Assembly: GCF_014201515.1 (NCBI RefSeq)
Contig: NZ_JACHEQ010000002.1
Span: 62,001-126,000, forward strand
Direction: 5' to 3'
Source of the DNA: Anoxybacillus mongoliensis
GTDB taxonomy: Bacteria > Bacillota > Bacilli > Bacillales > Anoxybacillaceae
Length of the DNA stretch: 64,000 nt
Part shown: positions 41,090 through 48,683 of the stretch, piece by piece
How the letters are laid out: the number at the start of each line of letters is the position of its first letter
How positions within the stretch are numbered: the stretch's first letter is position 1
The notes under the pieces: generated by a model
Told to the model about the DNA's origin: nothing
Seen by the model: the letters and a program-made list of their open reading frames with translations, nothing else
Databases searched by the model: none
Translations under genes and position numbers: made by a program

Positions 41090-41828
41090 AAAACATCATC
41101 ATGAAGAACATGTCGATGAAAGCTGGCTCATTCCGTACGCCGACTTATTAACATTGTTGCTTGCGCTATTTATCGTATTGTTCGCAAGTAGTCAAATTGA
41201 TTCAAAAAAGTTTATGGAAATCGCGCGCGCGTTTAATAGCGTATTTACAGGCGGGACAGGGGCGTTACAATATTTAAGCCCGATCGAAAGAGAAGAGATG
41301 GACTCTGTCATTAAAGACTCGCCAAATCAAAAGCCGTACGTTAAAATTTCAAAAGAAGAATACGAGGAATTAAAAAAGATTCAAAGTAAATTTAACGAAT
41401 ACGTCAAAACGAATCAACTAAGTGGGGAGTTATCTGTAGCGATGACAGAGGAAGGGTTACTTGTTACGATCGCAAACGACGTGCTGTTTGATTCAGGCAG
41501 TGCTGATATTAAACCACAATATCGCGATGTCGCAAAAAAAATATCGAACTTGCTTGTCATGAATCCGCCACGAAATATCGTCATTAGCGGACATACAGAC
41601 AATGTGCCGATCAATAATGCAAAATTTGCTTCAAACTGGGAATTAAGCGTCATGCGCGCTGTTAACTTTATGAAACTATTGCTTGAAAATACAAAGTTGA
41701 ATCCACAGTTATTTAGCGCAAAAGGGTACGGCGAATTTAAACCGATCGCCTCGAATGCTACCCCTGAAGGACGCGCCAAAAACCGACGTGTAGAAATTTT
41801 AATTATGCCACAAGAGCCGAAACAATAA
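41073..41828 (+). CDS. motB: Flagellar motor stator MotB
   Basis: A 251-aa stator with a His/Lys-rich N-terminus, a single membrane helix PYADLLTLLLALFIVLFASS containing the proton-carrying Asp (D24), and a C-terminal OmpA-like peptidoglycan-binding domain (VISGHTDNVPI, GRAKNRRVEILI). It is translationally coupled to motA. Confidence 0.94.
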   Translation: MAKKHKKHHHEEHVDESWLIPYADLLTLLLALFIVLFASSQIDSKKFMEIARAFNSVFTGGTGALQYLSPIEREEMDSVIKDSPNQKPYVKISKEEYEELKKIQSKFNEYVKTNQLSGELSVAMTEEGLLVTIANDVLFDSGSADIKPQYRDVAKKISNLLVMNPPRNIVISGHTDNVPINNAKFASNWELSVMRAVNFMKLLLENTKLNPQLFSAKGYGEFKPIASNATPEGRAKNRRVEILIMPQEPKQ

Positions 41829-41856
41829 AAGCGAGGGACACCCCCCTCGCTTTTTT
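41827..41856. terminator. Bidirectional terminator between motB and ktr gene
   Basis: Stem AAAAGCGAGGG/CCCTCGCTTTT plus T runs, between convergent genes and touching both stop codons. Confidence 0.85.
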
Positions 41857-43184
41857 CATCCTGTCAATATATCGCCATTCGGATAACGAATGTTTGTTTT
41901 TTTCGGCTTCGCAATCGAATAGACGAGCGTTAACGGACCTAATTTCCCAAACAACATGACGCCAATAATAAGCATTTTTCCGATCGTTGATAAATGCGGT
42001 GTCAAATTCATCGAGAGTCCAACGGTTCCAAATGCAGATACAACTTCAAATAAAAGGGCAAGAAGTGAAGCATCTTCGGTGAGTGTCAACATCATTGTCA
42101 CAATAAAAATAAACAACATACTCATCGATGCGATCGCTAACGCACGTAAAATAATTGTATAACGGATCGTTCTCATCCCGATCACTGTTTCTTCTTTTCC
42201 TTTTAGAAAACTCATGACCGCAAAAACGATAACTGCAAACGTCGTTAGTTTAATTCCTCCGCCGGTCGATGTGCTTCCTGCTCCGATAAACATAAGAAAA
42301 ATCATAAGCATCGCTGTCGGCTGTTCAAGTGATCCAATATCAATCGTATTAAATCCTGCCGTTCTTGGTGTAATGCCTTGAAAGTACGCGGCCCAAAGCT
42401 GTTCTCGAAGCGAAAGTGAACCGAGCGTTTTCGGATTATGATGTTCAAATAAAAATACGGCGACAATCGCCACAACATTCACAACAAGCGTCATGACTAA
42501 CATGAGCTTCGTGTGGAGGGACAGTTTTCTCCAACGGCGTTGATACAATACATCAAACACAACGGTAAAACCAAGACCTCCGATAATTACGAGCAAAGAA
42601 ACGGTAACGTTGACGATCGGATCGCCGACAAAGCGTGACAAATTATCAGGCCATAATGCAAACCCTGCGTTGTTAAACGACGCAATAGTATGAAAAAGAC
42701 TATAATACAATCCTTTTGCCCATCCCATTTTCGGAACCCAATCGATCGCTAACAACGACGCCCCGACAAGTTCCATGAATAAAGAAAACAACAATAAGTT
42801 GCGCGCCAAACGAATGACACCGCCAAGCGATGGCTGATTTAGAGCTTCCTGCATCAACATACGCTGCTTCATTCCAATTTTTTTTCCGAGCACAATGACA
42901 ACGAGCACCGCAAAGGTCATAATCCCAAGTCCACCAACTTGAATAAGCACCATTAAAACAATTTCTCCAAACAATGTAAACGTAGAGCCAGGATCAATCG
43001 GCGCTAGCCCGGTTACTGTTGCGGCAGATGTTGATAAAAATAGCGCATCAAGCCAGCTAATTTCTCGCTCCGTTGCGATCGGCAACTTCAACAATACTCC
43101 ACCAGCAACGACGAGAAAAAGAAACATAAACGCTAATAGTTGCGGCGGCGTTAGTTTCAACGGTTTCATCATCGCCCTTCTCAC
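41856..43184 (-). CDS. Ktr-type potassium transporter membrane subunit (KtrB/KtrD)
   Basis: A 442-aa TrkH/KtrB-family channel of about ten helices. Selectivity-filter-like segments are visible: STSAATVTGLAPIDPGSTF, HTIASFNNAGFALWPDN, TPRTAGFNTIDIG and EVVSAFGTVGLSMNLTPHLS. It needs a cytoplasmic KtrA/C RCK partner, which is not in this window. The start is ambiguous between GTG 43184 (behind GAAGGGTGAAGC) and ATG 43172/43169. Confidence 0.92.
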   Translation of the reverse strand: MRRAMMKPLKLTPPQLLAFMFLFLVVAGGVLLKLPIATEREISWLDALFLSTSAATVTGLAPIDPGSTFTLFGEIVLMVLIQVGGLGIMTFAVLVVIVLGKKIGMKQRMLMQEALNQPSLGGVIRLARNLLLFSLFMELVGASLLAIDWVPKMGWAKGLYYSLFHTIASFNNAGFALWPDNLSRFVGDPIVNVTVSLLVIIGGLGFTVVFDVLYQRRWRKLSLHTKLMLVMTLVVNVVAIVAVFLFEHHNPKTLGSLSLREQLWAAYFQGITPRTAGFNTIDIGSLEQPTAMLMIFLMFIGAGSTSTGGGIKLTTFAVIVFAVMSFLKGKEETVIGMRTIRYTIILRALAIASMSMLFIFIVTMMLTLTEDASLLALLFEVVSAFGTVGLSMNLTPHLSTIGKMLIIGVMLFGKLGPLTLVYSIAKPKKTNIRYPNGDILTG

Positions 43185-43294
43185 GCTTCACCCTTCTTTC
43201 TTGTGTGTATTTACAGTTTACAATTATACGTCATTTTCTTTCACAAAACAAAAAATCATGTGTCCAAACACGAACAAGTTTTCTAATGCATATA

Positions 43295-43302
43295 CATACA
43301 TA
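43295..43302 (+). promoter_or_regulatory. Possible sigma-E -10 element of sigK
   Basis: CATACATA about 35 bp upstream of the sigK start resembles the sigma-E -10 (CATACANT). The expected -35 about 14 nt before is not clear, so this is weak. Confidence 0.3.
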
Positions 43303-43336
43303 AGCAACAAAATGACCACCTGTGAGGTGAACGGTG

Positions 43337-43726
43337 ATGGGCACTATTTTTTCTGCACTTGCTTTGTTTATAAAGGAGCTCGTCTTTTTAGTTTCTTACG
43401 TAAAAAACAACGCCTTTCCACAGCCGCTCGATGCAAAAGAAGAAGCGATGTATTTAAAACAGATGGCTAAAGGAGATGAACACGCCCGAAACAAGCTAAT
43501 CGAACATAATTTACGTCTCGTTGCGCACATTGTAAAAAAGTTTGAAAACACCGGAGAAGATCCAGAAGATTTAATTTCAATCGGCACGATCGGCTTAATT
43601 AAAGCGATCGAAAGCTATTCAACCGGAAAAGGAACGAAACTTGCCACTTATGCAGCACGTTGTATAGAGAATGAAATACTTATGACAATAGTGTGCGTTA
43701 TAAAATGTAAAAAGAACGCTGTTTAA
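43337..43726 (+). CDS. sigK: SigK N-terminal half (SpoIVCB-like), interrupted by the skin element
   Basis: Mother-cell sigma factor K, first half. [19 protein letters not shown] is the pro-sequence removed by SpoIVFB in B. subtilis. It is followed by [17 protein letters not shown], the region 2 strings [20 protein letters not shown] and [17 protein letters not shown], and [16 protein letters not shown]. After codon M (43684) the frame leaves the family and stops at 43726. The other half is at 60142-60519, so the gene is rebuilt only after excision. ATG 43337 is favoured by GAGGTGAACGGTG spacing. Confidence 0.95.
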   Translation: MGTIFSALALFIKELVFLVSYVKNNAFPQPLDAKEEAMYLKQMAKGDEHARNKLIEHNLRLVAHIVKKFENTGEDPEDLISIGTIGLIKAIESYSTGKGTKLATYAARCIENEILMTIVCVIKCKKNAV

Positions 43727-43733
43727 GCGTTCT
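43713..43733. terminator. Hairpin between sigK N-half and recombinase
   Basis: Stem AGAACGC/GCGTTCT with a 7-nt loop between the convergent sigK fragment and recombinase, overlapping the recombinase stop. It is inside the element just past the left core site. Confidence 0.55.
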
Positions 43734-45228
43734 AAAATAAGTGAATTTCGATATTTTCTTTATCAATAACACGAATCTCTTTAACAACTTTACGGATCAG
43801 CGTTTGTTTAATTTCAAAGTCAAGTTGTTCTTTGTGATGCAAGAAAAAGTCGATTGCTTCTTGCAAAATGTGTTCGTTTGGCTTGTTTTCTTGCATTTCT
43901 TTGAGTTGTTGTTCCAGCTGTTTGTATTGTTCAATCAGCTCTTTTTCACGTTGCTGCAAGTTGCGTATTTCCTCTTTCACTTCTTCAAGATCGAGTTCGT
44001 CGTCATCGGACATTGTGACAAGCGAAAGCAGGCGTTTGCGTCCTTTCCGCGTTCGGTCAATCTCTTTTTCAATCCGTGCGAGCTCCTTCGTTTCATAGCT
44101 ATGTTCAACGTCAGCAACAGGCTGGAATTCTCGTATTCGCTCTGGATGGTTGAACAAATCAAGAAGGTAGATCCATACCTCATGTTCAATTTCATCAGCC
44201 CGAATGGTCATTCCACAACCAGGATTTTTTGCGCCAGCTGTATTTTTTATGTCTGTATACTCTCGAAAGTATTTACCCCAATTTTTTGCGTATCGGCCAG
44301 TCATCGTATTTCCACATTGTGCGCAGCGCAATAGCCCTGACAACAAGTATTGACGTTTCGGTGTTTTTGTGTAGCGTCGTCTTGCTTGCTCCAGCAACAT
44401 TTGCGCTTGTTGAAATTGTTCTTCTGAAACGATAGCTGGCACATCGACATAGATCCACTCATCCTTATTACGCAAGCGCATCGGCACTTTTTCATTGCGA
44501 TACTTATTCGCCAGCATGCCTTCTGTATTCCACTTGTTCTGCGGTTTTTTTCCCGTGTACGTTTCATTCATCAATATTTGCCGTACCACTTGCCGATGCC
44601 ACACCGTTTTTCCCGTTTTTGTCGGTATTTTTCTCTCAGTCAAATGCAATGCAATGCCGTTTACGCCTTTGAAACGCTCTTGAACGAAACTGTCAAATAT
44701 GAAGCGAACGATTTCAGCTTCACTTTCATTTATTTTGAGTTGTCCCGTCTGTTTATCGTAATCGTAACCGTATATTCGGTCATTCTTCACAACTTTTCCT
44801 TGTTTCGCTTTTCTTTTCCGCCCTGCCATCGTTCGTTCGCGAATTTTAGCCTTTTCGAACTCGGAAATAGCTCCGCGCATCGAAAAAAACAGCTTCCCTT
44901 CCGGCGTGTTTGCATACTCTCCATTGACAAACAGCAATTCAACATTGTATTTTCGAAACTCATCATCAAGCAGCAGCTGGTGCATAAGATTACGCGCCAG
45001 CCGGTCGGGATCATACACAATGACGGTATCGATCATTCCGTTTCGTATATCGTTGCGCAATCGTTCCAGTCCTGGACGTTCAAGAAATTCGCCGGAAAAG
45101 CCTTCATCGGTGTATATCATTACATCGTCCGTTTTCGCCTTCTTCTTCGCTTCTTCGATCTGATGAGCGATTGAATATCCTTTCTGTGCCGATTCTTCTG
45201 TCGATACTCTTGCGTAGATAGCTTTCAT
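43732..45228 (-). CDS. spoIVCA: Large serine recombinase (SpoIVCA-like, sigK element)
   Basis: Site-specific recombinase expected to excise the element from sigK in the mother cell. The 498-aa protein has an N-terminal resolvase domain, AIYARVSTEES with catalytic S9 and R7, and DPDRLARNLMHQLLLDDEF. The recombinase domain follows, with GYDYDKQTGQL and IALHLTERKIPTKTGK. A zinc ribbon (CAQCGNTM ... GCGM) comes next, then a long coiled coil (residues ~390-460). Its length equals SpoIVCA (about 500 aa), and its position next to the sigK N-half matches. Confidence 0.94.
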   Translation of the reverse strand: MKAIYARVSTEESAQKGYSIAHQIEEAKKKAKTDDVMIYTDEGFSGEFLERPGLERLRNDIRNGMIDTVIVYDPDRLARNLMHQLLLDDEFRKYNVELLFVNGEYANTPEGKLFFSMRGAISEFEKAKIRERTMAGRKRKAKQGKVVKNDRIYGYDYDKQTGQLKINESEAEIVRFIFDSFVQERFKGVNGIALHLTERKIPTKTGKTVWHRQVVRQILMNETYTGKKPQNKWNTEGMLANKYRNEKVPMRLRNKDEWIYVDVPAIVSEEQFQQAQMLLEQARRRYTKTPKRQYLLSGLLRCAQCGNTMTGRYAKNWGKYFREYTDIKNTAGAKNPGCGMTIRADEIEHEVWIYLLDLFNHPERIREFQPVADVEHSYETKELARIEKEIDRTRKGRKRLLSLVTMSDDDELDLEEVKEEIRNLQQREKELIEQYKQLEQQLKEMQENKPNEHILQEAIDFFLHHKEQLDFEIKQTLIRKVVKEIRVIDKENIEIHLF

Positions 45229-45328
45229 TTCTCTTTGCTATCTCCCTTCTATATATCTTCACTAAATAATGATAGCAGGCTTGGATGTTGTTGTCAGTAT
45301 GCTTTCCTTTTATAACCCGTACATTCAT
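45104..45328 (-). CDS. Small protein coupled to the recombinase
   Basis: A 74-aa frame starting MNVRVIKGKHTDNNIQACYHY behind a very good RBS (GGGAGGTATGCGCG), ending inside the recombinase gene, which it overlaps by 125 bp. Lys/Arg-rich, it could be a DNA-binding helper (for example a directionality factor) or only a translated leader that couples recombinase synthesis. I recognise no family with certainty. Confidence 0.5.
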   Translation of the reverse strand: MNVRVIKGKHTDNNIQACYHYLVKIYRREIAKRNESYLRKSIDRRIGTERIFNRSSDRRSEEEGENGRCNDIHR

Positions 45329-45384
45329 CGCGCATACCTCCCTTTGTTTGAAGATATGCTAGCGCTGGTTGTACAAATGAAAAA

Positions 45385-45418
45385 AAACAGATAACATGTG
45401 CAAGCATGCTATCTGTTT
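45385..45418 (-). terminator. Terminator at the end of the structural block
   Basis: Minus-strand stem AAACAGATA-gc-ATG/CAT-gt-TATCTGTTT with a T8 tail, 2 nt after the stop of the last small gene. It ends the long phage operon before the recombinase unit. Confidence 0.8.
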
Positions 45419-45419
45419 C

Positions 45420-45617
45420 TTAGTCAATGATTATTTTGTATTTTTCAAAACAAATGCGTTTAATTTCTTCAATCTCTTGCGCGTAAATATATGCGAGAAA
45501 CTTATTTCCATTCCGTTTTGCTTCAGAAAGTATATATCGTTTGCGATAGTATTCTTTTATTAGCTCGTCAATGCATTTTTGCAATTTGCATTCCCTCAAC
45601 TTTGCATAAAATATCAT
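45420..45617 (-). CDS. Hypothetical small basic protein
   Basis: Up to 65 aa, helical and Lys/Tyr-rich (IKEYYRKRYILSEAKRNG). The frame opens at 45617, but a TTG at 45584 behind GAGGGAATGCAAA would give 54 aa and only a 17-bp overlap with the upstream gene. Last gene of the operon before the terminator. No family recognised. Confidence 0.55.
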   Translation of the reverse strand: MIFYAKLRECKLQKCIDELIKEYYRKRYILSEAKRNGNKFLAYIYAQEIEEIKRICFEKYKIIID

Positions 45618-45924
45618 TTAATAATTGAAATACCTCGCTACTTGACACATTCATTTTTTCTTTTTGAGCCTGCCGTTCAATTTCAACTGTGTATGATGAC
45701 AAAAACGCATGTAACATGCCTAATTCTTCGTCATCAAGCGCAATATCATGTAATGTTTTCTTTTCGTTAAACGATGTAATTTTGTCTAAAATCGAATCAT
45801 AAACATTCATTTTTTTCTTTGCTTCAAAAAATCCGTAATTGCGTTTTAATGCCTTCTTTATTTCTTTACGCATAATACTCATATGCAAAATGAGCATAGC
45901 TAATTCATCATTAGTTAGTTGCAT
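45568..45924 (-). CDS. Hypothetical helical protein
   Basis: A 118-aa, all-helical, charged protein (MQLTNDELAMLILHMSIMRKEIKKAL; LDDEELGMLHAFLSSYTVEIERQ). It overlaps the upstream gene end by 14 bp, with RBS GAGGAGAAAAAT. Its position at the end of the morphogenesis operon suggests a regulatory or host-takeover role, but nothing in the sequence decides this. Confidence 0.65.
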   Translation of the reverse strand: MQLTNDELAMLILHMSIMRKEIKKALKRNYGFFEAKKKMNVYDSILDKITSFNEKKTLHDIALDDEELGMLHAFLSSYTVEIERQAQKEKMNVSSSEVFQLLNDILCKVEGMQIAKMH

Positions 45925-46258
45925 ATTTTTCTCCTCCTCGCAATTCAGATACGTATTCGTTTAGCTTTTCTTTTTCCTTTTCTGTAAGTTCTTCAATTTT
46001 CATCATAAGAAATGAGTTTCTACCGATTTTAATTCGTCGATCTGCAAATTGTTTCACTCGTTCCCAGTGCATACAGACGGACGGAAGTAAAATATAGCCC
46101 AGCCGATTTACGATGTCCTGTGCAATTTCTAGTTGTTTAAAAAAATAAAATCGCTGCGTGATTTTCGCGAATTTCACGACTGGAATGGACGGAAAATGAT
46201 ACAACAATGTACGTGGATCCTTTTCTTTATATCGCTCCGGCACTAGTGAGTAGTTCAT
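45911..46258 (-). CDS. Hypothetical protein following the Zot-like ATPase
   Basis: 115 aa starting MNYSLVPERYKEKDPRTLLYHF, soluble, with a charged C-terminal helix (MKIEELTEKEKEKLNEYVSEL). ATG 46258 follows AGGAGGGCTGCCC inside the end of the ATPase gene (32-bp overlap). The family is unknown. Confidence 0.65.
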   Translation of the reverse strand: MNYSLVPERYKEKDPRTLLYHFPSIPVVKFAKITQRFYFFKQLEIAQDIVNRLGYILLPSVCMHWERVKQFADRRIKIGRNSFLMMKIEELTEKEKEKLNEYVSELRGGEKYATN

Positions 46259-46883
46259 GGGCAGCCCTCCTAACCGTTTTACGCGCTTTGTCGTGTATTT
46301 CCTCAAGTGTTTCGAAAAACTCGTTTCCTTCTCGTTCAGTAGACGGTAACGGGAAGCCTAGTACCATTGTGTCCGTATCGTACAAACCAAGTTTGAATAT
46401 TTTCTTTGCCTTCCACATCGGAAGGAACTGTTTGTGCATGAACTCGCCCGTCTGATAGTCGGTGAAGTGAAGCGCAAAACCGCGGTCACCGATTTTTCGA
46501 ACGTTGATTAACACTTCAACAATTTGCCGAATACGGCTGTCCACGTTGTTGATTGACGGCGAACAATATATTTGTACGCTTTTCATTTTGCGTGTAAACA
46601 TCATAACTTCCGTTGCAATCGTCGCACCGTATTTCGACCATTTGCGGTTTGAAAATGCCATCTGTGCCTCATCCCAGCAGCATATGCTGCCTTGCGCTTC
46701 AGCTACCTTATACCAGTCTGTGTAATGCTCTAAAGGGATAGAATCTTTCAAACCATAATTGCTGAACAACTGAATATCACCGCCACGCGCACGCACTTTT
46801 TCTCTCCAATGATGCGCTAAAAGCGACATCATCAACGTTTTCCCAGCACCGAGCGGACCTTGTATGAAGAAATGATGTGCCAC
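46227..46883 (-). CDS. Zot-like P-loop ATPase (filamentous-phage assembly/packaging type)
   Basis: A 218-aa FtsK/HerA-related NTPase. Walker A GPLGAGKT is at residues 9-16, Walker B ICCWDEAQ at 67-74, and a later conserved arginine stretch is INNVDSRIRQIVEVLINVRK, the pattern of Zot/gene I proteins. Gene I of inoviruses drives extrusion of the ssDNA through the membrane. Unlike pI there is no C-terminal membrane helix here; the neighbouring 134-aa protein has one. The alternative is a packaging ATPase of PRD1/PM2-type viruses. Confidence 0.8.
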   Translation of the reverse strand: MAHHFFIQGPLGAGKTLMMSLLAHHWREKVRARGGDIQLFSNYGLKDSIPLEHYTDWYKVAEAQGSICCWDEAQMAFSNRKWSKYGATIATEVMMFTRKMKSVQIYCSPSINNVDSRIRQIVEVLINVRKIGDRGFALHFTDYQTGEFMHKQFLPMWKAKKIFKLGLYDTDTMVLGFPLPSTEREGNEFFETLEEIHDKARKTVRRAAHELLTSAGAI

Positions 46884-47239
46884 TACCGTTTCCCCCCCTT
46901 CTCAACACCATTCGGCGCGACAATGACAGGCTTCGGCGGTTTCGGAATAAGTGCTTCAATCGTGTCGATATAATATTGCGGATCAGCGACAAGAACCTTC
47001 CCTTGCATAATAAAGTTGATAATTTCGCGATACGGATCGGCTTTTCCGTGCAAGTATTCATTCTTCGAAAGACTTTCGAGTAACAAAATCGCTTTAATTT
47101 GCCATTCTTGCAGTTCTTGAGCTTTTGTCGTCATTTCTTCAAGTACTTGTTTTACGTCCGATATGTGCTGCACCTGCGGAAACAAATCATCAGAAATGAC
47201 GCTTTGTAGCTTTTCGGCATTGCTTGTTCCTTGCATCAC
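46883..47239 (-). CDS. Hypothetical protein upstream of the ATPase
   Basis: A 118-aa soluble helical protein with a Pro/Lys-rich tail (PKPPKPVIVAPNGVEKGGKR). Its stop meets the ATPase start and its start overlaps the previous stop (RBS GGAGGTGGATC; GTG 47239 or ATG 47236), so it is tightly coupled to the ATPase. It may be an ATPase partner. Confidence 0.65.
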   Translation of the reverse strand: MMQGTSNAEKLQSVISDDLFPQVQHISDVKQVLEEMTTKAQELQEWQIKAILLLESLSKNEYLHGKADPYREIINFIMQGKVLVADPQYYIDTIEALIPKPPKPVIVAPNGVEKGGKR

Positions 47240-47640
47240 GATCCACCTCCGGAACAGCTTGAAATTCCCATCACAATGAAAGCGAAAAACACAAGTCCAA
47301 AGAGGAGAATCTTTGTGATGTCGAGCTGATTCGGAGGCTCTGGCTGGCGATACGACGTTATTTGTCGCAATACAATACTTTTTTCAAGCTCCGCAAGTCG
47401 TTTTGTTTCCTGGACAGAACGTGACGGCGCGCGATAGAAAAAATGCCGTCCTTCTGGTCCTGTCGTCACCTCACAATCATCCAACGGAATGTGGTACTTA
47501 CCCGTTACATATATTGCATTATCACGAATATCAGAAATACGTTGTATATCACTTGTTTTCTTTTCATCATCAAAAACAATTAGAATGTCGTTTGTTTCTG
47601 GAAAGAATTCATCTTTTTCTTTTCGTTTGAAAAGTGCCAT
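47236..47640 (-). CDS. C-tail-anchored membrane protein
   Basis: A 134-aa protein: a soluble beta-rich domain (TNDILIVFDDEKKTSDIQRI, NAIYVTGKYHIPL), a short coiled coil, then one C-terminal membrane helix (KILLFGLVFFAFIVMGISSC) and a Ser/Gly tail. It could be the membrane half of the assembly machine that pI supplies as a single chain in classical inoviruses. This is inference from position and topology. Confidence 0.7.
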   Translation of the reverse strand: MALFKRKEKDEFFPETNDILIVFDDEKKTSDIQRISDIRDNAIYVTGKYHIPLDDCEVTTGPEGRHFFYRAPSRSVQETKRLAELEKSIVLRQITSYRQPEPPNQLDITKILLFGLVFFAFIVMGISSCSGGGS

Positions 47641-47780
47641 TAGATGACCGCCTTTCTTTGTTGTTTTTTCTTTCTATTTGAAAACTGGACAACCTTCCAT
47701 CCAAAAAATGCGACCACACCAACACCGGAAGCTGCCCCAGCTCCGAGCGTAAACATGTAGAAAAACGCATCTACCACCAC
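47640..47780 (-). CDS. Tiny single-pass membrane protein
   Basis: 46 aa (MVVDAFFYMFTLGAGAASGV) with a Gly/Ala-rich membrane helix and strongly basic tail NRKKKQQRKAVI. The GTG at 47780 is read from AAGGTGTGAA; the frame is open further upstream but there it lies inside the neighbouring gene. Size and topology resemble inovirus minor coat proteins. Confidence 0.5.
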   Translation of the reverse strand: MVVDAFFYMFTLGAGAASGVGVVAFFGWKVVQFSNRKKKQQRKAVI

Positions 47781-48052
47781 TTCACACCTTCTTTCAAGCT
47801 GTAATATAAACGCATAACAGAACGGAAAATAAGCAACGAGCCGAGAATGACAACTGACATCAGTGCCGATGAAATGACAAGCTGCCATGCGTTCGGCATA
47901 TCGCCAAAAATCGCTAAATACTTTCCAACGTTTAGTCCTTGTGCTGTCAATTTCCCAACAGCTTTCAATTTCTCTATTGCCATATCTAAAAACGTAATAG
48001 GAGGGTTAAAAATTTTGTCGATAAAACCGCGAATTTGCTCTTTTATAGCCAT
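47771..48052 (-). CDS. Small membrane protein
   Basis: 93 aa. An amphipathic N-terminus (MAIKEQIRGFIDKIF), a middle hydrophobic segment and a membrane helix LVISSALMSVVILGSLLIF followed by basic RSVMRLYYSLKEGVKWW. It starts as the upstream gene ends (1-bp overlap). Structural or assembly role inferred from context. Confidence 0.65.
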   Translation of the reverse strand: MAIKEQIRGFIDKIFNPPITFLDMAIEKLKAVGKLTAQGLNVGKYLAIFGDMPNAWQLVISSALMSVVILGSLLIFRSVMRLYYSLKEGVKWW

Positions 48053-48528
48053 TATTCCCCTCCTATCCGAATAGACGATAGCAACTTAATTGCGGCGATG
48101 GCGGTAAACATCCATAGGATGAAAAGCAATATATACGCGATCGGTTCAAGTTTCAATGGTTGCATCGCGGTGAAAATTTTGCCAAGCATTTCAGAATAGC
48201 CATTCCCACTTCCACTGCGTGGGACATATACGAGACTGGCAAGTGTTCGAGCAAAACCGACAAACAGGGAGACAATCATTTTCGCAAGTTCAAAAAACAG
48301 CATAAACAACTTCACTGCCAGAACACCGATTTTGTAGAGAAAATACAACAGACCGTCAATCAACGCATAGATGACTTCAAAAAAGCCAACAAACAGGTCA
48401 ACAAGCCCTTGAAACAGTTTTTTTAATAGTCGTCCGATCCATTTGATACCGCCCCAAATGACATCGAAAAGTCTTCCGAATGCGTCGGTCAAAATCCCAC
48501 CTACAACAAACATGTACATGTAATTCAT
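48052..48528 (-). CDS. Multi-TM membrane protein (pVI-like position)
   Basis: 158 aa with a run of amphipathic/hydrophobic segments (IWGGIKWIGRLLKKLFQGL, VDLFVGFFEVIYALIDGLLYF) and a C-terminal membrane helix (IAYILLFILWMFTAIAA). In filamentous phages the gene after the adsorption protein (pIII) and before the Zot ATPase is pVI, a hydrophobic minor coat protein; the position here fits. ATG 48528 follows GTAGGTGATAGCA. Confidence 0.65.
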   Translation of the reverse strand: MNYMYMFVVGGILTDAFGRLFDVIWGGIKWIGRLLKKLFQGLVDLFVGFFEVIYALIDGLLYFLYKIGVLAVKLFMLFFELAKMIVSLFVGFARTLASLVYVPRSGSGNGYSEMLGKIFTAMQPLKLEPIAYILLFILWMFTAIAAIKLLSSIRIGGE

Positions 48529-48533
48529 TGCTA

Positions 48534-48683
48534 TCACCTACTACGTTTGAAAACGTCGTATAAAAACGCGACAAGACGATCAGAAAACAAAAAAACGGTA
48601 AAAAGAAACAAAATAGGCGTGAGATATACCATATAGCGTTGAAAAACTATTTCCAATACGGCTTGCAATATACTAAAATTCAT
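48534..48683 (-). CDS. 49-aa coat-like membrane protein
   Basis: MNFSILQAVLEIVFQRYMVY, then TPILFLFTVFLFSDRLVAFLYDVF as one hydrophobic stretch and a KRSR tail. It has the same order (aromatic, turn with Pro, membrane helix, basic tail) as the 63-aa coat-like protein. Its ATG overlaps the FN3 protein's stop (ATGA). Confidence 0.6.
   Translation of the reverse strand: MNFSILQAVLEIVFQRYMVYLTPILFLFTVFLFSDRLVAFLYDVFKRSR

Noticed and set aside
43337-43726. sigK as a frameshifted pseudogene
   Set aside because: The missing half is intact 16.5 kb away, the halves share a 12-bp repeat, and a SpoIVCA-like recombinase lies between; this is the programmed skin arrangement.
43741-44334. 197-aa plus-strand frame opposite the recombinase
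   Set aside because: Phe-rich mirror of the Lys/Glu-rich coiled coil of the recombinase C-terminus.
44578-45174. 198-aa plus-strand frame opposite the recombinase N-terminal domain
   Set aside because: Antisense shadow; the minus strand encodes a complete catalytic domain.
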